From NCBI GenBank assembly GCA_014549065.1, contig JACDOX010000062.1, positions 248,001 through 312,000 on the forward strand: 64,000 nt of DNA, written 5' to 3'. The translations under genes and the position numbers were made by a program. Under the pieces are notes generated by a model. It saw only the letters and a list, made by a program, of their open reading frames with translations. It did no database searches and was not told where the DNA came from. This stretch comes from Cardinalis cardinalis (Eukaryota > Chordata > Aves > Passeriformes > Cardinalidae). This document shows, one piece after another, positions 33,501-48,135 of the stretch (the first letter of the stretch is position 1; every line of letters starts with the position of its first letter).

Positions 33501-36500
33501 AGAAGTACAAAATAAAGACTGAAAAAGGAGAACTCCCAACTTTTTATTTTTTTAATCCTGCATGGGATTGAAAATATTTTTATTTCAATCATCTCTCAAA
33601 TATTAAAGTTTATTTTCTACCAGTATTCCTACCAATTTAAATGTCTTAGCAAGTTCTGGAAAACCAACCTTTTTTGCAGACATGCTTTACCATCACGTTG
33701 AGNTCTAGAGCTCCATTAATCATAATAAAATCTTTATCGTGTGTTTTCCCTGCATGTGTAATATACTGTTTTTATGAATGCCCATCACAACTGAAAATAT
33801 ATTGTGCCATCTAGCAGCTGATAGTTCAAGCAATGCATAAATATTAGAATAGAGAAAAGCTTAGTATGATTTCAAAGCCAGTTTCATTGAAANTTCTCTG
33901 AACTGGCCACTCTCTTTGTGCCATCTGTTTCCATAGGACATTCTGGTAGCTGAGGGGGTTTTTATTTCAAAAACTCCAAAAACAAATGTTGTGACTAAAT
34001 ATATTCTCTGCAATAAGTATTAGGTAGTGAAATAAATTAGACNAAGTACATACCCAGGAGTAAAATTTAGAATTTACAGGCATGAGTGCTACCAGAGGTA
34101 TGAGACTCAGGGAACCCATTATGATTTAGACCTTAGTAATATGACAATAATAAGGTACTTTAAGCAAGCCATTGGCTGAATCAGTCAAGTTAATCTCAAC
34201 TTTGTGTTAGTGAAGTCATTTTATCCACATAAGTTGATTTTAGTCCATTAAGACAGCCCTTTTACTTCACAGTGTACATAATCATTGCATTTCCCTACNT
34301 TCATTTGTCTTCATTCAAAGAGCACTGAACCACCTTGGTGCTTATTGTCATTAACAAGATTGTGGTTTACCTTAATACAGTGTCAAATGAAGTCACAACG
34401 AGTCATGTGGATGATAGCAAGAGAAACTGCATCAGTGTGCTCAAGGTTACNACGTAGATGAGAAATATAAATGAGGGATGAAATGCAATTTAAGCAAACA
34501 CTCAGATGGAAAACAAATGTGCCATTGCAGATACACAATTCCTGAAGCAGCTGTANAGGAGTCCTCCTTCACTCGTAATTCTTATAATGGGATTGAAAAT
34601 CAGAAGAAATCAAAATTCAGATATAGAAATAGCAGATATTNTTACTGAAGCTGTATTTCAGTGAAATCATCTTTTACTGACAAGACAAGCATTATAAAAC
34701 ATAGAGAGTTAACTGCATGAACATCCTAAAAGCCTGTGTATTAAAGNTCAAAAGTTCATTTGGCAGAGAATAATAGGCCTAAAAGCTTTCTAGCTCATTT
34801 TAACACCTTCTGTTTTTCTCATTAGTGCTGGCACTGATGTTCAGTTATTATTGTAGGATCTGATCATATTTACAAACCCTTGATACTTTTCCTCCTTAGA
34901 GACCTGATCTGAATCACTTTAGAATATCTAGCAGATGNTCAAGATACTGAGTTCTTAGAAAGATGCAAGGCTCTTTTAATACCACGTGAAGCACAGCTAC
35001 ACTCTCAAACTACTGTGATTAAAAAGTAAAACTTTCCTTGAAGACACTATCTCATAAAGTACCTGCTGCTGGTTTTACCTTCTGAATCAGCTGTGCTGAT
35101 CATGGAGGATTCAGGATTACAGACCTAACTATTCCCACACAGCCGCACAAAGTCCTTATGTTAATTTTGTCTCCAGCACTTATGCTCAACATTTCCAGCA
35201 CTACTTTTAACAGTCTTTTACTATGAGTCCTTGGCCTCCCATGTTTGGCAGAAAAAGAAATGTGACACCTGAGGCCAAAGTGTATGGATGGGAGAGGATG
35301 GTTTTTGCCTTTTACAGTACCTAATCTTAGTAAGTTTTAAAATGCACACTCAAGGGAATATGTTAATTTGACTGAGTACTCCCCACTTCACTGAATAATC
35401 AACTTTTATCAGCATCTCAGGTTTGCTCCCCAGCTCTTGTATGAAATGAACTCATGGGGGCTGTGCAGAGCTAATAAGTCTAATGGTTTTTTAGAAGCAA
35501 AGTGATTTGTCACTGTGCAGCAGCATATGACCTGCTGAAGTCAGATCAGATGCAGATGTGTTTCAGAAACCCCTGCAATTTTCATTTTCTCTGAAATTAA
35601 AAGTAAAAATGTCTGCAGGATAAGAAACATCTTCATNAAGGATGGGTATGTACTTACATACTCCTTTGTGTACACCTTAATCTCCTTCCACATTAGCCAT
35701 AGGGGAGTTAATCAGATGCTCATAATGAACTTCAGTGAACATGCAGAAGCAGCAGGTAGGTCAAAAGAAATCACTCATCTCTCACTGGCATACAGTCACA
35801 TTATGAGAGGAATAGAGTGATGCTATCCAAATTCAGAATGCCTCAATCCATCAGCAGGGTCAAAAAAATCAAACCTAATCTGCTAAACTGCTAATNGTTG
35901 AACTGATGTGCTTTTTAGTGTGCATATTTATATGTGACTGCCTTGTCAAATTCCCTAACCAATGTGTGCTACCAATAGCTAACCCCAGTACTGCCACTGC
36001 AGCTGCACCTCCTAAGAATCTTGGCTTATTATTCTCTCTGAGGAGAGAGGAAAAACAGCAACATGATATCCCATACCCCTTGAAATCTCCCCAAATCAGG
36101 AACAAGTTCATGCAGGACAGCTTGCTCTGAATCTACCAGTGTTTATACTTAAGGCAAAAAGGGCCTGACTCGGATGACTAANAGTACAAGGACAGTGATG
36201 TATAAAACCATATCAATTAAAAGGAAACATCTACTTTCATACATTAATATAAGAATATAGTCAGATATCTGAAAACCCTCTTTTGTTCTTCCCAAATTAT
36301 ACTACACACATATCATTATAGTCATAATTTTATGGATATGTGGAAAAGAACATGCATGACTGACCTTCAATTCAACCCTCAACTTGACAGCCTAGACTGA
36401 TCTACTATCCAGATTTCTATTTCTCATTCTGTTCCAACTGTCAAAAAGAATTTGTTTGTTATTAATAGGAACCCTCCAACAACAACAGAAAACAAGATAC

Positions 36501-36721
36501 AGGCAGCCACCTTGCAATGTACCTGTTCTCAAAATTCTCTTTACTTTTTAAAGAGCCCCAAGTTTCCAGGCTGCTTGCCTGAAGAGCATCCTTAACACTT
36601 GGACAGGAGTATTTGTAATGAAGTGAGATCAAGTATTTACAATGTTTCCTGGAGGACACAAANGTGACATAAGTTACACAAGTTAATGGCTCGCTGTTCT
36701 CTGTGTGGGAAGGTCATAGGA

Positions 36722-36756
36722 GATCTCAGGTCCTAGTAGGTCTCAGATCCTAGTGG
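36722..36756. repeat. Short imperfect tandem repeat, about 18 bp
   Basis: GATCTCAGGTCCTAGTAG is followed by GTCTCAGATCCTAGTGG, two adjacent copies that differ at a few positions. A partial third copy (GTTTCAG) follows. Confidence 0.75.
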
Positions 36757-37780
36757 GTTTCAGTTTCAACAAAAATGTAAACCAGAGACAGAAACTTCTG
36801 GATACACACTATAACTTAACTGCAAAACAAGCACTCAAGTGGCTTGCCACCACTTTTTGAAGGCCATTTTAGTTCTAATACTGTGTTAAAAAAAAAAGTC
36901 TCGACTGGAAGAGTCTCCTAATTTTTTCTTTATGAATATAGAATGATTGAGAAATTGTAAAAAAAACCTACCATACTCTTAAATTAAAGCTTCAGATGCC
37001 CAGGATTCTAACAAATTATTTTTTTTTTAACCAGGGTACCTTTGAAAGTCACAAATGTCACTGAGATTCCCTGNTTGTGAAGACAGCTAAGGACTGGGTG
37101 TCTGAAGTCATTGTTAGGCCTGACAGACTTGCATTCATTGCAGGTAGAGTTTTTGTTGAAGTACATAAGCAAGCCTTGGGAACAGCTCATGCTGGGGATG
37201 TGTCCTTAGGCCAGCAGTAATTAGCTCCCCTAAGAATCCTGTAGCCACGAGGTGCCATTAGCATTAGGAAATGTAATNCACTTTGAAGATTTAAAAGGAT
37301 TTCAAAGAGCTCATTGGTACCAGATTATCCACTACACTGGGATTTCTGCATTACTGTTTTCAACTCTTATTAAAAAATTATAAATAGATATTCAGACAAA
37401 TTTGTACGTTATTTTTGACAACCAGTTATTGCACTTACTAGTCAAAATGTAAGTTTTCACTACAATGTCCCTTTTAAGGAAACAAAAGTTTGTTTTCATT
37501 TATTAAGGAGCCTTAAAATCTGTTCATTTTTTCTTTTTTCCACTTGCTTANTCCTTAAAAAAAGTTTGTGGTCTGTACAAAAGAACAGAATTCTTAGAAG
37601 TAACTAATTTTTTTCTTCAATGATGATATTGCAAGATTCAATGAAAAAATAAATGAACAAACCACAGAACGATTTTGTCAGGTTTTGATAACAGGACAAC
37701 AGAACAGAAATGGAAGATGCAAATGGCTTTCCTTTGCTCCAAAAGCTCAAGATTAATATGAAAGCAATAATCAAAAAATC

Positions 37781-37977
37781 AAGTTGAAGGGGAGTCACAT
37801 AGAAATCAGAAAAAACCTTTTCCCAAGCAAGGTAATGCTGCACAGGGACAGGTTGTTCAGCAAGAGCGCTTCAGAGGTGTTCGAGATGCAGCAAAACAAG
37901 GCCAGAAATAGCTGGACCAAGCTCTAGTAACAGCACAACTTCAGGTGGGGGCCTGGTACCAGAAGACCTTTCCAAGC
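37781..37977 (+). mobile_element. CR1 LINE fragment, 3' end
   Basis: About 200 bp in sense orientation that follows the CR1 3' end: GGGACAGGTTGTTCAG, GAGGTGTTCGAGATGC, GGCCAGAAATAGCTGGACCA and AGACCTTTCCAAGC lie in the same order and spacing as the consensus I know. It is strongly diverged and severely 5'-truncated. Confidence 0.75.
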
Positions 37978-40950
37978 AAAAGTTCTCCTCCTGCAGTTAC
38001 TGAAACTACCCAAGAATCATCTAAGAAAAGAGACTACAGGATTTTAATAAAAAGGTTAAATAAATATAGAAAGCCAAACACTGAAATCCTAATGCAAAAA
38101 GAGCAAAGCTTAAAATAAGGAAACATATGGATTCCTGAAAGCCACACTGTAATTTAGGGCTTTTCACTGAGTTGTACATAATGCATGGAAGGTAAGAACC
38201 CACACCTTTTCTTCCCTTCAAGTCACCCTAACAGGAATCAGACACATTTACTCTATCACAGCAAGAGNCTGCAGACAGAAAAAGGATTTACTGAAGTTAC
38301 CCATATCATCTGTCATCTGCATTTAAAAAATAAACATGTAATTTTACAATAGAAATCTGTTAAAGATNAGTACTATCACTTCAACACACTTTTCTTCATA
38401 TAAGATTTTCTTTCCAAAAATTTCACCTTCAAGACTTGAAANTGTAATAAAAATTTTTCTTTTATTTTCCCTGTTCAGCACTGCTTAGACTCTGGAATTC
38501 AACCCAAAAATTAACACTAGCAAGGTTTNTAACTGGCTGGATAGGCTGCCTGTTCTGCAGGTAAACATTTATATAAATATAAATAAATACATGAAATTCC
38601 TCTCTAATACTTGGATCAGTGTATTCCCAACAGGCAAGAAACTGATACTTTATTCTATGATCCTGAGAATACATCTTATGGTAGACAAGCTAAAGAGAGT
38701 ACCCAGCATGAAACTCAGCTTCCCTTCCTCATAAAAGTACATGCCCAACCACCTTATGAGATTATTCTACTTCTTTCATGAATAAATAGATCATCCACTA
38801 CAGTTTCAGATAGAGCAATTTCAAGAGANTCGGCTTTAGTTGGGGAAGAATTAGCTCATGCTACAAATGTTCAGAATTTTAAAATCTGGAGATTTATGGT
38901 TCATCTTCTCTACCAACCAGTATCATATCTGTAGCAATGTTTTTCTTGCNCGGGGATTTTCCCATATTTTTGGACTGAAACCTCAGGGAAAATTATGTTT
39001 GAATCATGGTGATTTCACTATAAAACAAACAAAAAAAAGAGACCTACATTAACCAGACTCATAATTCAGTGCCTATATCAATTCCCTACATGAAACAAGT
39101 GACCATCTGCTCCACTTGCCTATAAGCAATAGTAATATCTTCTCTCTTTGCTGCCCTATTTATCCCCCTTCCCTCCCTCCCTGCTTTATCTTTAAATCCT
39201 TCTCTCCATACAACACTACCCACCTATTTTACTCATGTCTTCCAAATTTCCACTTGGCTGCTCACCTCATCAACATATGCTAGATCTGCTCACTGGTGCT
39301 ACAGACCTCCTATCTGGGATCATTTATGAACCATCTTGTAGCTGGCACAGTCATTTACATGACTTAAAGACATTTACAAAATGTCACCACCTCAGAACAT
39401 ATCCTCAGAAGAAGCTGTGGCCAGATCCACTTAAAGCTCTTGACCTTAAATTTGTTCACTCTAGTGNGTCAGAATTTCAAAAGTTAAAGTAAAGCTTGAT
39501 GTTAAGTCTGGTTTTATAATTCTAATCATCCCATTCTGATCTTGAGACTTCCATTTGATCTGAAAATTTCTCTTATATTGAAAAATAGGGATTTGTGAAA
39601 TTAAGAAACCATCTAGTATTTATATTTTTCCCCTCCAAAAGAAGAGGAAAGATGTATTTATACTCTCAATTTCCACCATTCTTTAATTATTTGGAATACT
39701 AGATTCCCTCTTTCAGATGTCTGGTGAGAAAAGTGTATCTAATGAGCGTTCTCCTTTTAAAAACAAAATGTAAGGAATTTTCTGACCTTAGAGGGTCTTA
39801 TTGCTGAAGTCTGTGTCTCTAGTGGCTATCTTACAGCTGTTCACCAGCAATTCTGGGTTTCATATAAATGTGTAAAGTCCTTCTTGTANATAAGCCAAGA
39901 AACAATGCAGAGCTGCTCATGTTAGCTTTTCTAATTGTTCTTATACAATCAGCAAAGGAATTCTTGCAGATTGGATTGTCATAGTACCTTACTGACATTT
40001 TTTATTTAACAATTGTCTCTTGAAGCTCAGCAAACTCTGCAGAGGAATAGAGCTATGGTGACTACAGTTGCAACGCTAATTAACAGACATACCAAATATG
40101 AATGTTTATTAAGAATTTTTTAAAGAAGTGTATTGCATGTCAAGCAGCCAGGAAATAGTTGGAAAATCAAGTTTTATCTCCTGGAAAATTTGATACTCTG
40201 CATTAGAATATATTGAGTTGAAATGTTGGGCAGCAAATTAAAGCAATGGCCTTGTGTGTGCCCCTATGCATTATTTCTCTGGTGTTGATGTTTACCTCAC
40301 CTGCCCTTTGAGCAGCCTGTAGAATTTGGACAAATTTATAAATTTACCAGTAATTTCTAAACTCTCAAATACTGCAATACAAAGCACTAGCAGCAGTCAT
40401 CTGGNAGAGATTTACTGATTAGGCAGCCCAAGTTAATTATTAAAGACATAGTAGTGTTACAATTGCTGTCTCATGTTTGTAAGCAAAACAAAGGAAACTT
40501 CACTATATTCTGATTCTCTGAAAAATGCCAAACCATGTTTATATAAGAAATCTAGAAACTCATCTGAGTTCCTCTCCAGAAACAAAATTAGTAAAGTCAA
40601 ANGATAAATGAAAATAACTACTATATTGTCTCAATATATCTGGTATTGTCCTCGAGTATCTAGAAGCGCTAATATGCAGTATTTAAACTAATCCTGGCTC
40701 AGAGGTGCGGTCTGAAGGTAGATACAGAGATTTTATTAATCCTTCCCTAGTACTGATTTTACTCTGATAATATTAATTCTTTTTCTCCATAGTGTGGTGT
40801 CCTTAGAGTCAGGCTATACCTAACCCAAACATCACCTAAAAAGGAAGNTATAATAGAGACAATTGATTTGATTTGTCTTTATCTAATTAATTACTTCATT
40901 TCCTTTATTTTTGCAATTTCCTGAACCAAGAGAATGAACNGTTACTGGCA

Positions 40951-40995
40951 AAGGAAAAGGAGAGAAAGAAAGGGAGGGGTAGAGAGAGAGAAGAT
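40951..40995 (+). repeat. Polypurine tract
   Basis: About 45 bp of almost pure purine (A/G) broken by one T at 40980, ending in an AG dinucleotide run. It is low-complexity and could form triplex DNA. Confidence 0.8.
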
Positions 40996-43900
40996 GGAAT
41001 CTTCATTTGTCTGCATTTCTCTGTATCTCAACTTCTACTTTGCATTCAGATAGATTCAGTGCTAAAAAATCCTCATTAATAAATAAAAGCAACCTTCTAA
41101 CTCTGTATTACTTTTGGTCCTGAGGAACATCAAAAGACTGTGCAAACCTAAAGTAAAATGCAATCAATTACCAAGCTCAGGGGATTGTTTCACCAAAGCA
41201 ATTGATTTAACTTCACCACTGCCGCCACCTTTCATTGGAAACATATCAGCTATTTAACAGCACACTCATAAAACAAGGTAACAAATTACCTCAACATTTC
41301 CTAGGGAATAACCTTTCAGTCTTTCACTGGAAGAAGACAGGTCAAAAATCACCTTCTCTTCTTTTTTTTTCACTTCAGTTCATCTGATCTCTACTATACC
41401 TACAAGAAATATATTATAAAAGAAGGGAATCCTACTGAAGATTTCATACTGTAGAATGTATGGCTTAGGTTTCAGGAAATAGATAATGGGATCTTTAATG
41501 ACTACACACAACAAGGATTGGNACTTGTCACATCAAACTGCATTTCTATTTGACAGCACAACAGGAAATAGACTTCAGTGAGAAACACGACTCAATACAC
41601 AAAAGCAGGGTTTCCNTGAGTGCAGATATTCCATCCATGTGTGATCCCAGAGGGAGTACATGCAGGAATTTGAGGACTGACATTCATCTAAACAAAATAG
41701 AGNGTGCTGAGCTTGACAAGGGGCACTACCTAAAAAGGGAAACGAGACACTGTCCAAGATATCCTATCCATAGAAACTTGTTTATTTCTTTGTCTTGCTA
41801 TACATTTTTTACTCAGTCAAATGGGNAATTGATTCCTTTGCTTCCCTTCTCTTGGGCTGGGGCCATATCCTGCTTTCACAGTGTACCTAAAGCGAGAGCA
41901 CTCTCTGTTGATGTCAATGCCCTTCAGACACTTCCCACACTAGTCATAAGGAAATTAGATTTCCCCTTTTCCAAAAGTGCTGAAAAATCGAGAATTGCCA
42001 TTATCACTCGCAAGATACTGCAATGTTTTTCACTGTGTTGTTGGTTATGAAAAGCTACACAACATAATACAGTAATGAAATAACTTCATTTTCATCACCA
42101 ATTCCTCCTTTCTAACATTATTCAGTATGTGGATCATCTGTCTTGTAGTCATCCCCATGATCAGATATTGAAATTTAGCTTTAAAACTTAACTTTTCTCA
42201 GAAACCATAATGCCAGGGACTAGAATCTTCCTCACGTCACAGGGTTCTGTCAGGGAAATCCAGAAAGGTGAAATCATTCAAGCAATCACAGTTACACAGA
42301 GGAGAATCAAAAAGCCATAATACACCTAGCTGGACAATAGAGAAGCCCCAAGTGCTGANTAGCAGCTGCCATTCTGATGGAAGTGCTCATTAAGAGCTGC
42401 CAGTGTTCATGCAGTAAGCTGGAAATGCCTGACTCCAGGAACATAATAGGCCAGAAATTGCCAAGTNTCAAGAACACAAAGTGCAGATCACCAGCAGCAC
42501 TTTAAAGCTCCTATAATTCCTGAAGATCTGTTTGGAATGCTATTCCTCTTGAAATCTGTCAGCCCATGGGTCTGCCTGACCCCCCTTGCTGCCTGTGTGG
42601 AGTCAGCTCTACCAGCACACAGGCGTGAAACAGCATTTCCCCTGCTTGTAGCCAGTCAGAATGAAAACAGGGTTATAAATATGGAAATAGATTCCCAGAT
42701 GCCAGTGTCTCAGGACANCTGGGAACACGACAGTGCACAAGTCTGTCTAAAAGCACAAAAGGACTGTTCAGGTAATAGAACTTCTCTGAATAAGAATTTT
42801 CTCTGGCTTTGGCAACAATAACTGCCTGAGATTTGATTTTCTCCCCTTCAAATCAGAATTGTTCTCAAATCAGCATTGCTCTAAAGAGGACAATTTAAAA
42901 TGTAATTCAATCTTCATTTGATATATATTAATATGTATAAAGAATTGTCTTCACTAATTTTCAAAGGTTTTTTGTGTTTTGGTTTCATTTTTTTCACTTT
43001 TTTTTTTTTTAGCCAAACCTGTAATGCCGTACTGTTAATTATCCTCAGAGATTTTTTTCATCCTAATTCTTGAAAAATAAAAAATCTTTATTGATGTGTA
43101 CTCCAAGTACCTTATGATTTAAGGAAGAAATGGAACATTCATGAAAGATTATTTTTTACTTTGCTGATGGCACTACATTTTCACATAGCAGCAGAATACT
43201 AGTAAATATATGGGATACACCCGAGCACTCAAAAAAGGAAATTAAGGTGGTATGTAAGGTGGCATTTCTTTAAGTNGAAATAAAAAGTATGGCAAACTAG
43301 TGAGAAACTCACTGAAAGATACTTGGCAGCACTGATTATGTCTGAAAATAATCCAGCTGCCATCTTATTTTAGACAGTCATGGGACTCTGACTGACTGAT
43401 CTAAGAAGCTGTCATCAAGGAGATCTGAAAGCTTGATAGAGAGAAATCAATTTTTCAAACCCAGCCAATCTTTAACTTGGATGCTTGGGGAACACAGCAG
43501 AATAATGGACTTGTGTAAAGGAACTAGAAAAGTTAAATTACTCAAGATAGTACCGGATTTGTATATTTTTTGTCACGCAGTTTGCACACATGAATATTAT
43601 GTTCACTGTACTGTTATTCTTTTGTTTTTTCCAGTAAACAGATAAAAAGGACTCAGCACTTCCACTTTTGGATTATATTTTTCTCNTTTGCAGACATTGT
43701 ATTTACAAAATAATTGCTTCCACTTTTTTCTGCTAAACATCTTCCCCTCCCAATACCATTTCTATTTATGTATATTCAAGTGTCTAAGTTCTGCCAAAAG
43801 TCAACAGACTCTCCAAAAAATGTCCAACATTTATTTTATGGAAAACACCTCTGAATGTACAGTCCAAAAGGCTTAAATGACTTCTAGGTCTGAGACAACA

Positions 43901-46900
43901 CTGTTGCCTGAAGTTTTCTCCATGGCTGTTTCCTAATGATGGAAGTTGTGGTGCCCATGTCCGTAACTCATTAATACAGCTTTGGAAATGCCTCCTCTCC
44001 ATTGCTCAGCTCCAAAGAATTCTCCACCTTCTCATATAATTTCTTTTAAATCTATGACTTCCAATTAAACTTCCACTAAACAAGTTTAAAAATATATTGC
44101 TGCTCTAAAATTACTGAATTCCTGGTTTTGTTTCATGCTCCCTCAAGGAATGTTTTGAAGAGTGTACTTACACATAACATTTTGCAATGGCTGGAGCATG
44201 TTGTGTTTTAAAAGTGATCAGATTTCAATTACCAATAATGACCTTGCAGGACCTCAATAATTACCACAATTCTCACAGGATACTTATTAAACTTTTAGTG
44301 GTTTTTTCCTCTTATTTAAAAAACTTTGTTCCTTTTGCACAAAAAAAAAAAATCTAGATTATTTCAAGAGGACTATTTATGCCTAAAGCTACTTACTGAT
44401 GATAAAAGAGTAGTACTGTTTGCTCATATTTTATTTTTCCATATTTGCAGCTATTTAATATTCTGCCCTACCTTGCTATGTACTAAATCCTTTGCAGCTT
44501 TTAGATGCTTGATGTTATAATTTTGAACAGTTCTTATATTTCTATCTAGTGACATGAGATGTAATTTTTATCCTTAATTTTATTGAAATAAGTGTTTTGT
44601 TTTTTTTCCTTATATCATAATCATCTGTAATATCTCACAGTAAACAGCAGGTGGTTCTAATCAATCTCTCTCCACCCATTACTTATTCCCATGAATGTTG
44701 TCTTTTAAGAGTTCAATGGGATTGGAACTACACCGTGTATAAAACTGCCACGTAATTTTCNTTTCTGATGATCCATTATCACAAGATACCAGATGTGCAC
44801 TACTTCTTCTTAATTACCATACTTAGGGCTTATGTCATAAAACTAACTGAGATAATCTTTGATCTGGGTATTTTCTTCCAACACTGGGAGGACACAATAT
44901 CACATTATCTCAAGANATGCTCACACAATATTTAGTAATTGCTCATAGGAAAAGCAATTGATTGTCTGAGGAGCAAAAAGAAGTCTGCAAAAGCTGCTTT
45001 TNCCATACATTCCTCAACCTCCTGTAGTCCATAGAGCTACAGAAGTGCTATGTGTTGAAGAACCACACTCTTAAATCAGCAAAATCTAGTTTTTTGTCAG
45101 GAAGGAAACTACATATGAACAAGAAAATATATTGCTTAGTAATGAATGATATCTTATTTTAAATATTGATTCTTCTCCCCTAGATCCTCACAGCTCTTAC
45201 CAGAAACGACAATATTTTAGAACCAACATTCCAGAGATAGAATAACCTGTCTGCTGTTCAAAAAATTTCTCTTAAAAAATTAGAATTAAGAATTTTTNAA
45301 AAAAATTTAATTTTTCCTCCTGTTAGTGTTTCTCAAAATAACGGATATTTTAGCCAGCATGTTGTTTAAAGCCTGATTTGCTAAGCCCATGCTGCCTGAA
45401 TCATACCACAGAAAGCCTTTTTTCAGAAGGTATTGTCTGTCTTGACTTTCTCTTCCAAGAGTTGCAGAGTGTTCAGACTAGCACCCCACAGCAGTGTTAA
45501 TGTCACAGATTTAAAAAAAGAAAATTAGTTTGAAGCAGATTTAAGAGTTAAAAGCATATTCAGCAGTGCTATTTTTACATTGCCAAGTAAGCATAAAACT
45601 CTTCTTTATTTCTGAGGAAAAGTAGAGAGAAGAGCTTATCTTCAGTGGGAGAAGGAANGTCTGTCTCAAGAGACTGAGCTGCTTGATCTAAAGCCATCCA
45701 NAAAACACTGTGTGCCAATCAGTTCAGTTCCACTGAGTGCTAAAAGCATGAACAGGCAGGTTTATATTGCAAACTGAGCCTGAACCNGGCACTTTGGAAG
45801 CCTGGCTTCCTTTCCTTGCCAAGTTCTCTCTAACCTTACTTAGCTGTGCCCTGCTTCACTAGTCNTTAGCTTTTGTCTTACTTTTCATTANTGTTTTGAA
45901 TGGCACTAATACAGGAGTGCTCACAGTGGAAGCCTCTAAGAAAACTTTAGAAATATCTAATTTGTTAAAATTATACATATTTAATTGTTTAACATTTGAC
46001 CTACTGCAAATAAAACACACCTTTGTCTTCTGCAGAAATATTATGTCAANTATAAAGACAGCTGGCTTTAACATAGGGCCATACCTCAGGCTTTGCCTTT
46101 GTGATTATATTTTTGATACAACTTTTCCAACAAGGTTTTTAAATTATAGTTCTGAAGTTACAAATCAGAAGTCAGAAATGTGTTTATTTGCAAGAAATCA
46201 GGCAAACAGTGAAAGATTATCCAGAAGTAAAAGTTTTAGAATATATGGTAGAGAAAAAAAATTTNANTTTTTTTTCTTAGAAAGAAAAGAATCACCTATT
46301 AAAATAGAGTATGATTGTCTTCTATTCAACACTCTTAAAANAAAATTTTCAGACAGAGCAAATTGACATAGCTTCACCAAAAACAGTTAACTTTGCAAGT
46401 CTACAAGCTGGAGATCTAACCCTTCATTAGTCAAGTGACTTCTTAATACAATTTTACAGCTCTGGTATTGTTCTGAANCATTATTTTCCAAGTATTCAAG
46501 ACTCTCAGAATTCAATGGCTTCCAGCCATTCTAATAGCTCTAATTTCATGACAGTTCTTCAAAATTGGATCCCAAATTACTAAAAAGTGCAAAAATACCA
46601 TCTGCATTTTAGAATCTACATACAATGTTCCACCCTGATTTATATACTCCTTAACTCTACTGCAGATAGCTGAGAGCTAAGTCTGCTGCAGTTTGCACTA
46701 ATATGGATGATCTCATCAGATCATTCACTTACNGACTCTTCAACAGTTTAAACAAGCACTGTCATGGTTTCTAGTCTTGCAACAAGAACTATTCTGCTAT
46801 CATCATCTTTACACTTCACAGTTTTAAGTACTTCTATCTTATGGGAAGGATTATTCAGATTCAGTTCTTCTCTGCAGCAATAACAGATCAGTATCACTCA

Positions 46901-48109
46901 ATAACACAGACAGTTCTATCCTGTGTATCTGAAGTCACCAATACTGTTTTCCTGGGATGAGGTTTTTGTTCATCACTTCCAGCTAAGCGAAATGACTGGT
47001 TTAGCATAAAGTCTCTAAAAAGTGTCTCACAATTCCTCCAAAAAGGCNCACACCTGAGACAAGCCAGAAAATGGAGCAGGTTTTTCAAAAGCAGGACTGT
47101 TGTAGGTAGAGCTGCAGTGAACTTGCAGTGCTGCTGGCCTGCAGGTAGAGACAGATTGCGCTGATTTAGACAGTTCCTTGGGGCTTTCCAATTATGCCAT
47201 GGGCCATTCCTTGGGTGTGAGTTATGAGCTGCAACTCTTTGAAGAACAGCACTGAATTTCACCTCAATGTGTAGGCTCTGCAGCCTAATATATATCATGT
47301 TGACAAAGTTACTTCTTTCCCATCAGACCTGTGTTGTTCAAATCAGTGAATTCAGAACTTATTGAGGTTAGCATTATTTGGGGCTAGTCCCTCATTTTCT
47401 GAATTTGGTAGGCATATCTAACATAATTGAGATCAAGCTTTTATTCAGATTTCTACGCTTTTATTTCCTCCATTTTCCTGTATTTTTACGTTTGAACCAC
47501 ACAACAAAGAAAAATATTACTGGTGGATTCATTACTTAGCTTGCAAAATCGACACTCAATTCCAGCATATGAATATGCAGGACTAGATAGTGAACAAGCA
47601 TCAGCAGGAAGGAAAAAAGACGATGAGGAAGAAATCTACCTGACACGTTGTGCCAGCCTCCTTCTGCATATTTTAGTTTTTCACTCTTGCTCCTATTTTT
47701 ACTACCTCATATTTATTTTTCTTCTTCTTTGTNCACTGATCAAACACTCACAGTTTGTCTTGCATACAGAATGATATCACAGCCATATTTTCCATCAAAC
47801 TATTGCCATTGGAACAAGCAATGGTGATTTCTCTTACTGGAGCATGTTACAGTTAATGTCAGAAAACACCAAGCAATGAACCCAAGGAACAAACAAGTTA
47901 CCATCAGATTAGATCTCTGTTTTCTTCTGATCCAAAATGTCACTTCAGGAAACATTGGAGGTGTGTAAAGATTTCTTCAGGTGACCTTCAAGTCATTAAA
48001 AAATGAACCAATTATTTCTTCTAGCAATAAACTTTTGTTTAGGATAAAATAGGTTCTAATTTGATACAAATGTTCCATCAAAGAGAGATGATGTGAGGCA
48101 TTCTGGACA

Positions 48110-48135
48110 ACAGGGTCCATAGACAGGGTCCATAG
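48110..48135. repeat. 13-bp perfect tandem duplication
   Basis: ACAGGGTCCATAG occurs twice in direct succession. Confidence 0.85.

Larger units (their letters stand above)
28360..37780. other. Intergenic, no gene seen
   Basis: AT-rich, with a palindrome cluster at 30459-30514 and a short tandem repeat at 36722-36756. GC-richer patches at 28430-28580 and 31780-31990 match no family I know. The open frames are short. Confidence 0.75.

Noticed and set aside
35906..36130. Small + strand frame with a hydrophobic start as a secreted peptide
   Set aside because: No cleavage-site pattern, no Kozak context worth noting and no conserved motif. It overlaps a similar-length frame on the other strand, as chance frames do.
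41550..42050. Longest open frame in the window (166 codons, + strand) as a possible new gene
   Set aside because: It crosses three ambiguous bases that could hide stops, has no recognisable domain, signal peptide or splice context, and a frame of this length is not surprising by chance in 64 kb read six ways.
45896..46366. 156-codon open frame on the + strand
   Set aside because: Low-complexity Lys/Phe/Asn-rich translation typical of AT-rich non-coding DNA, with several N-containing codons and an N-rich poly-T stretch. No family features.
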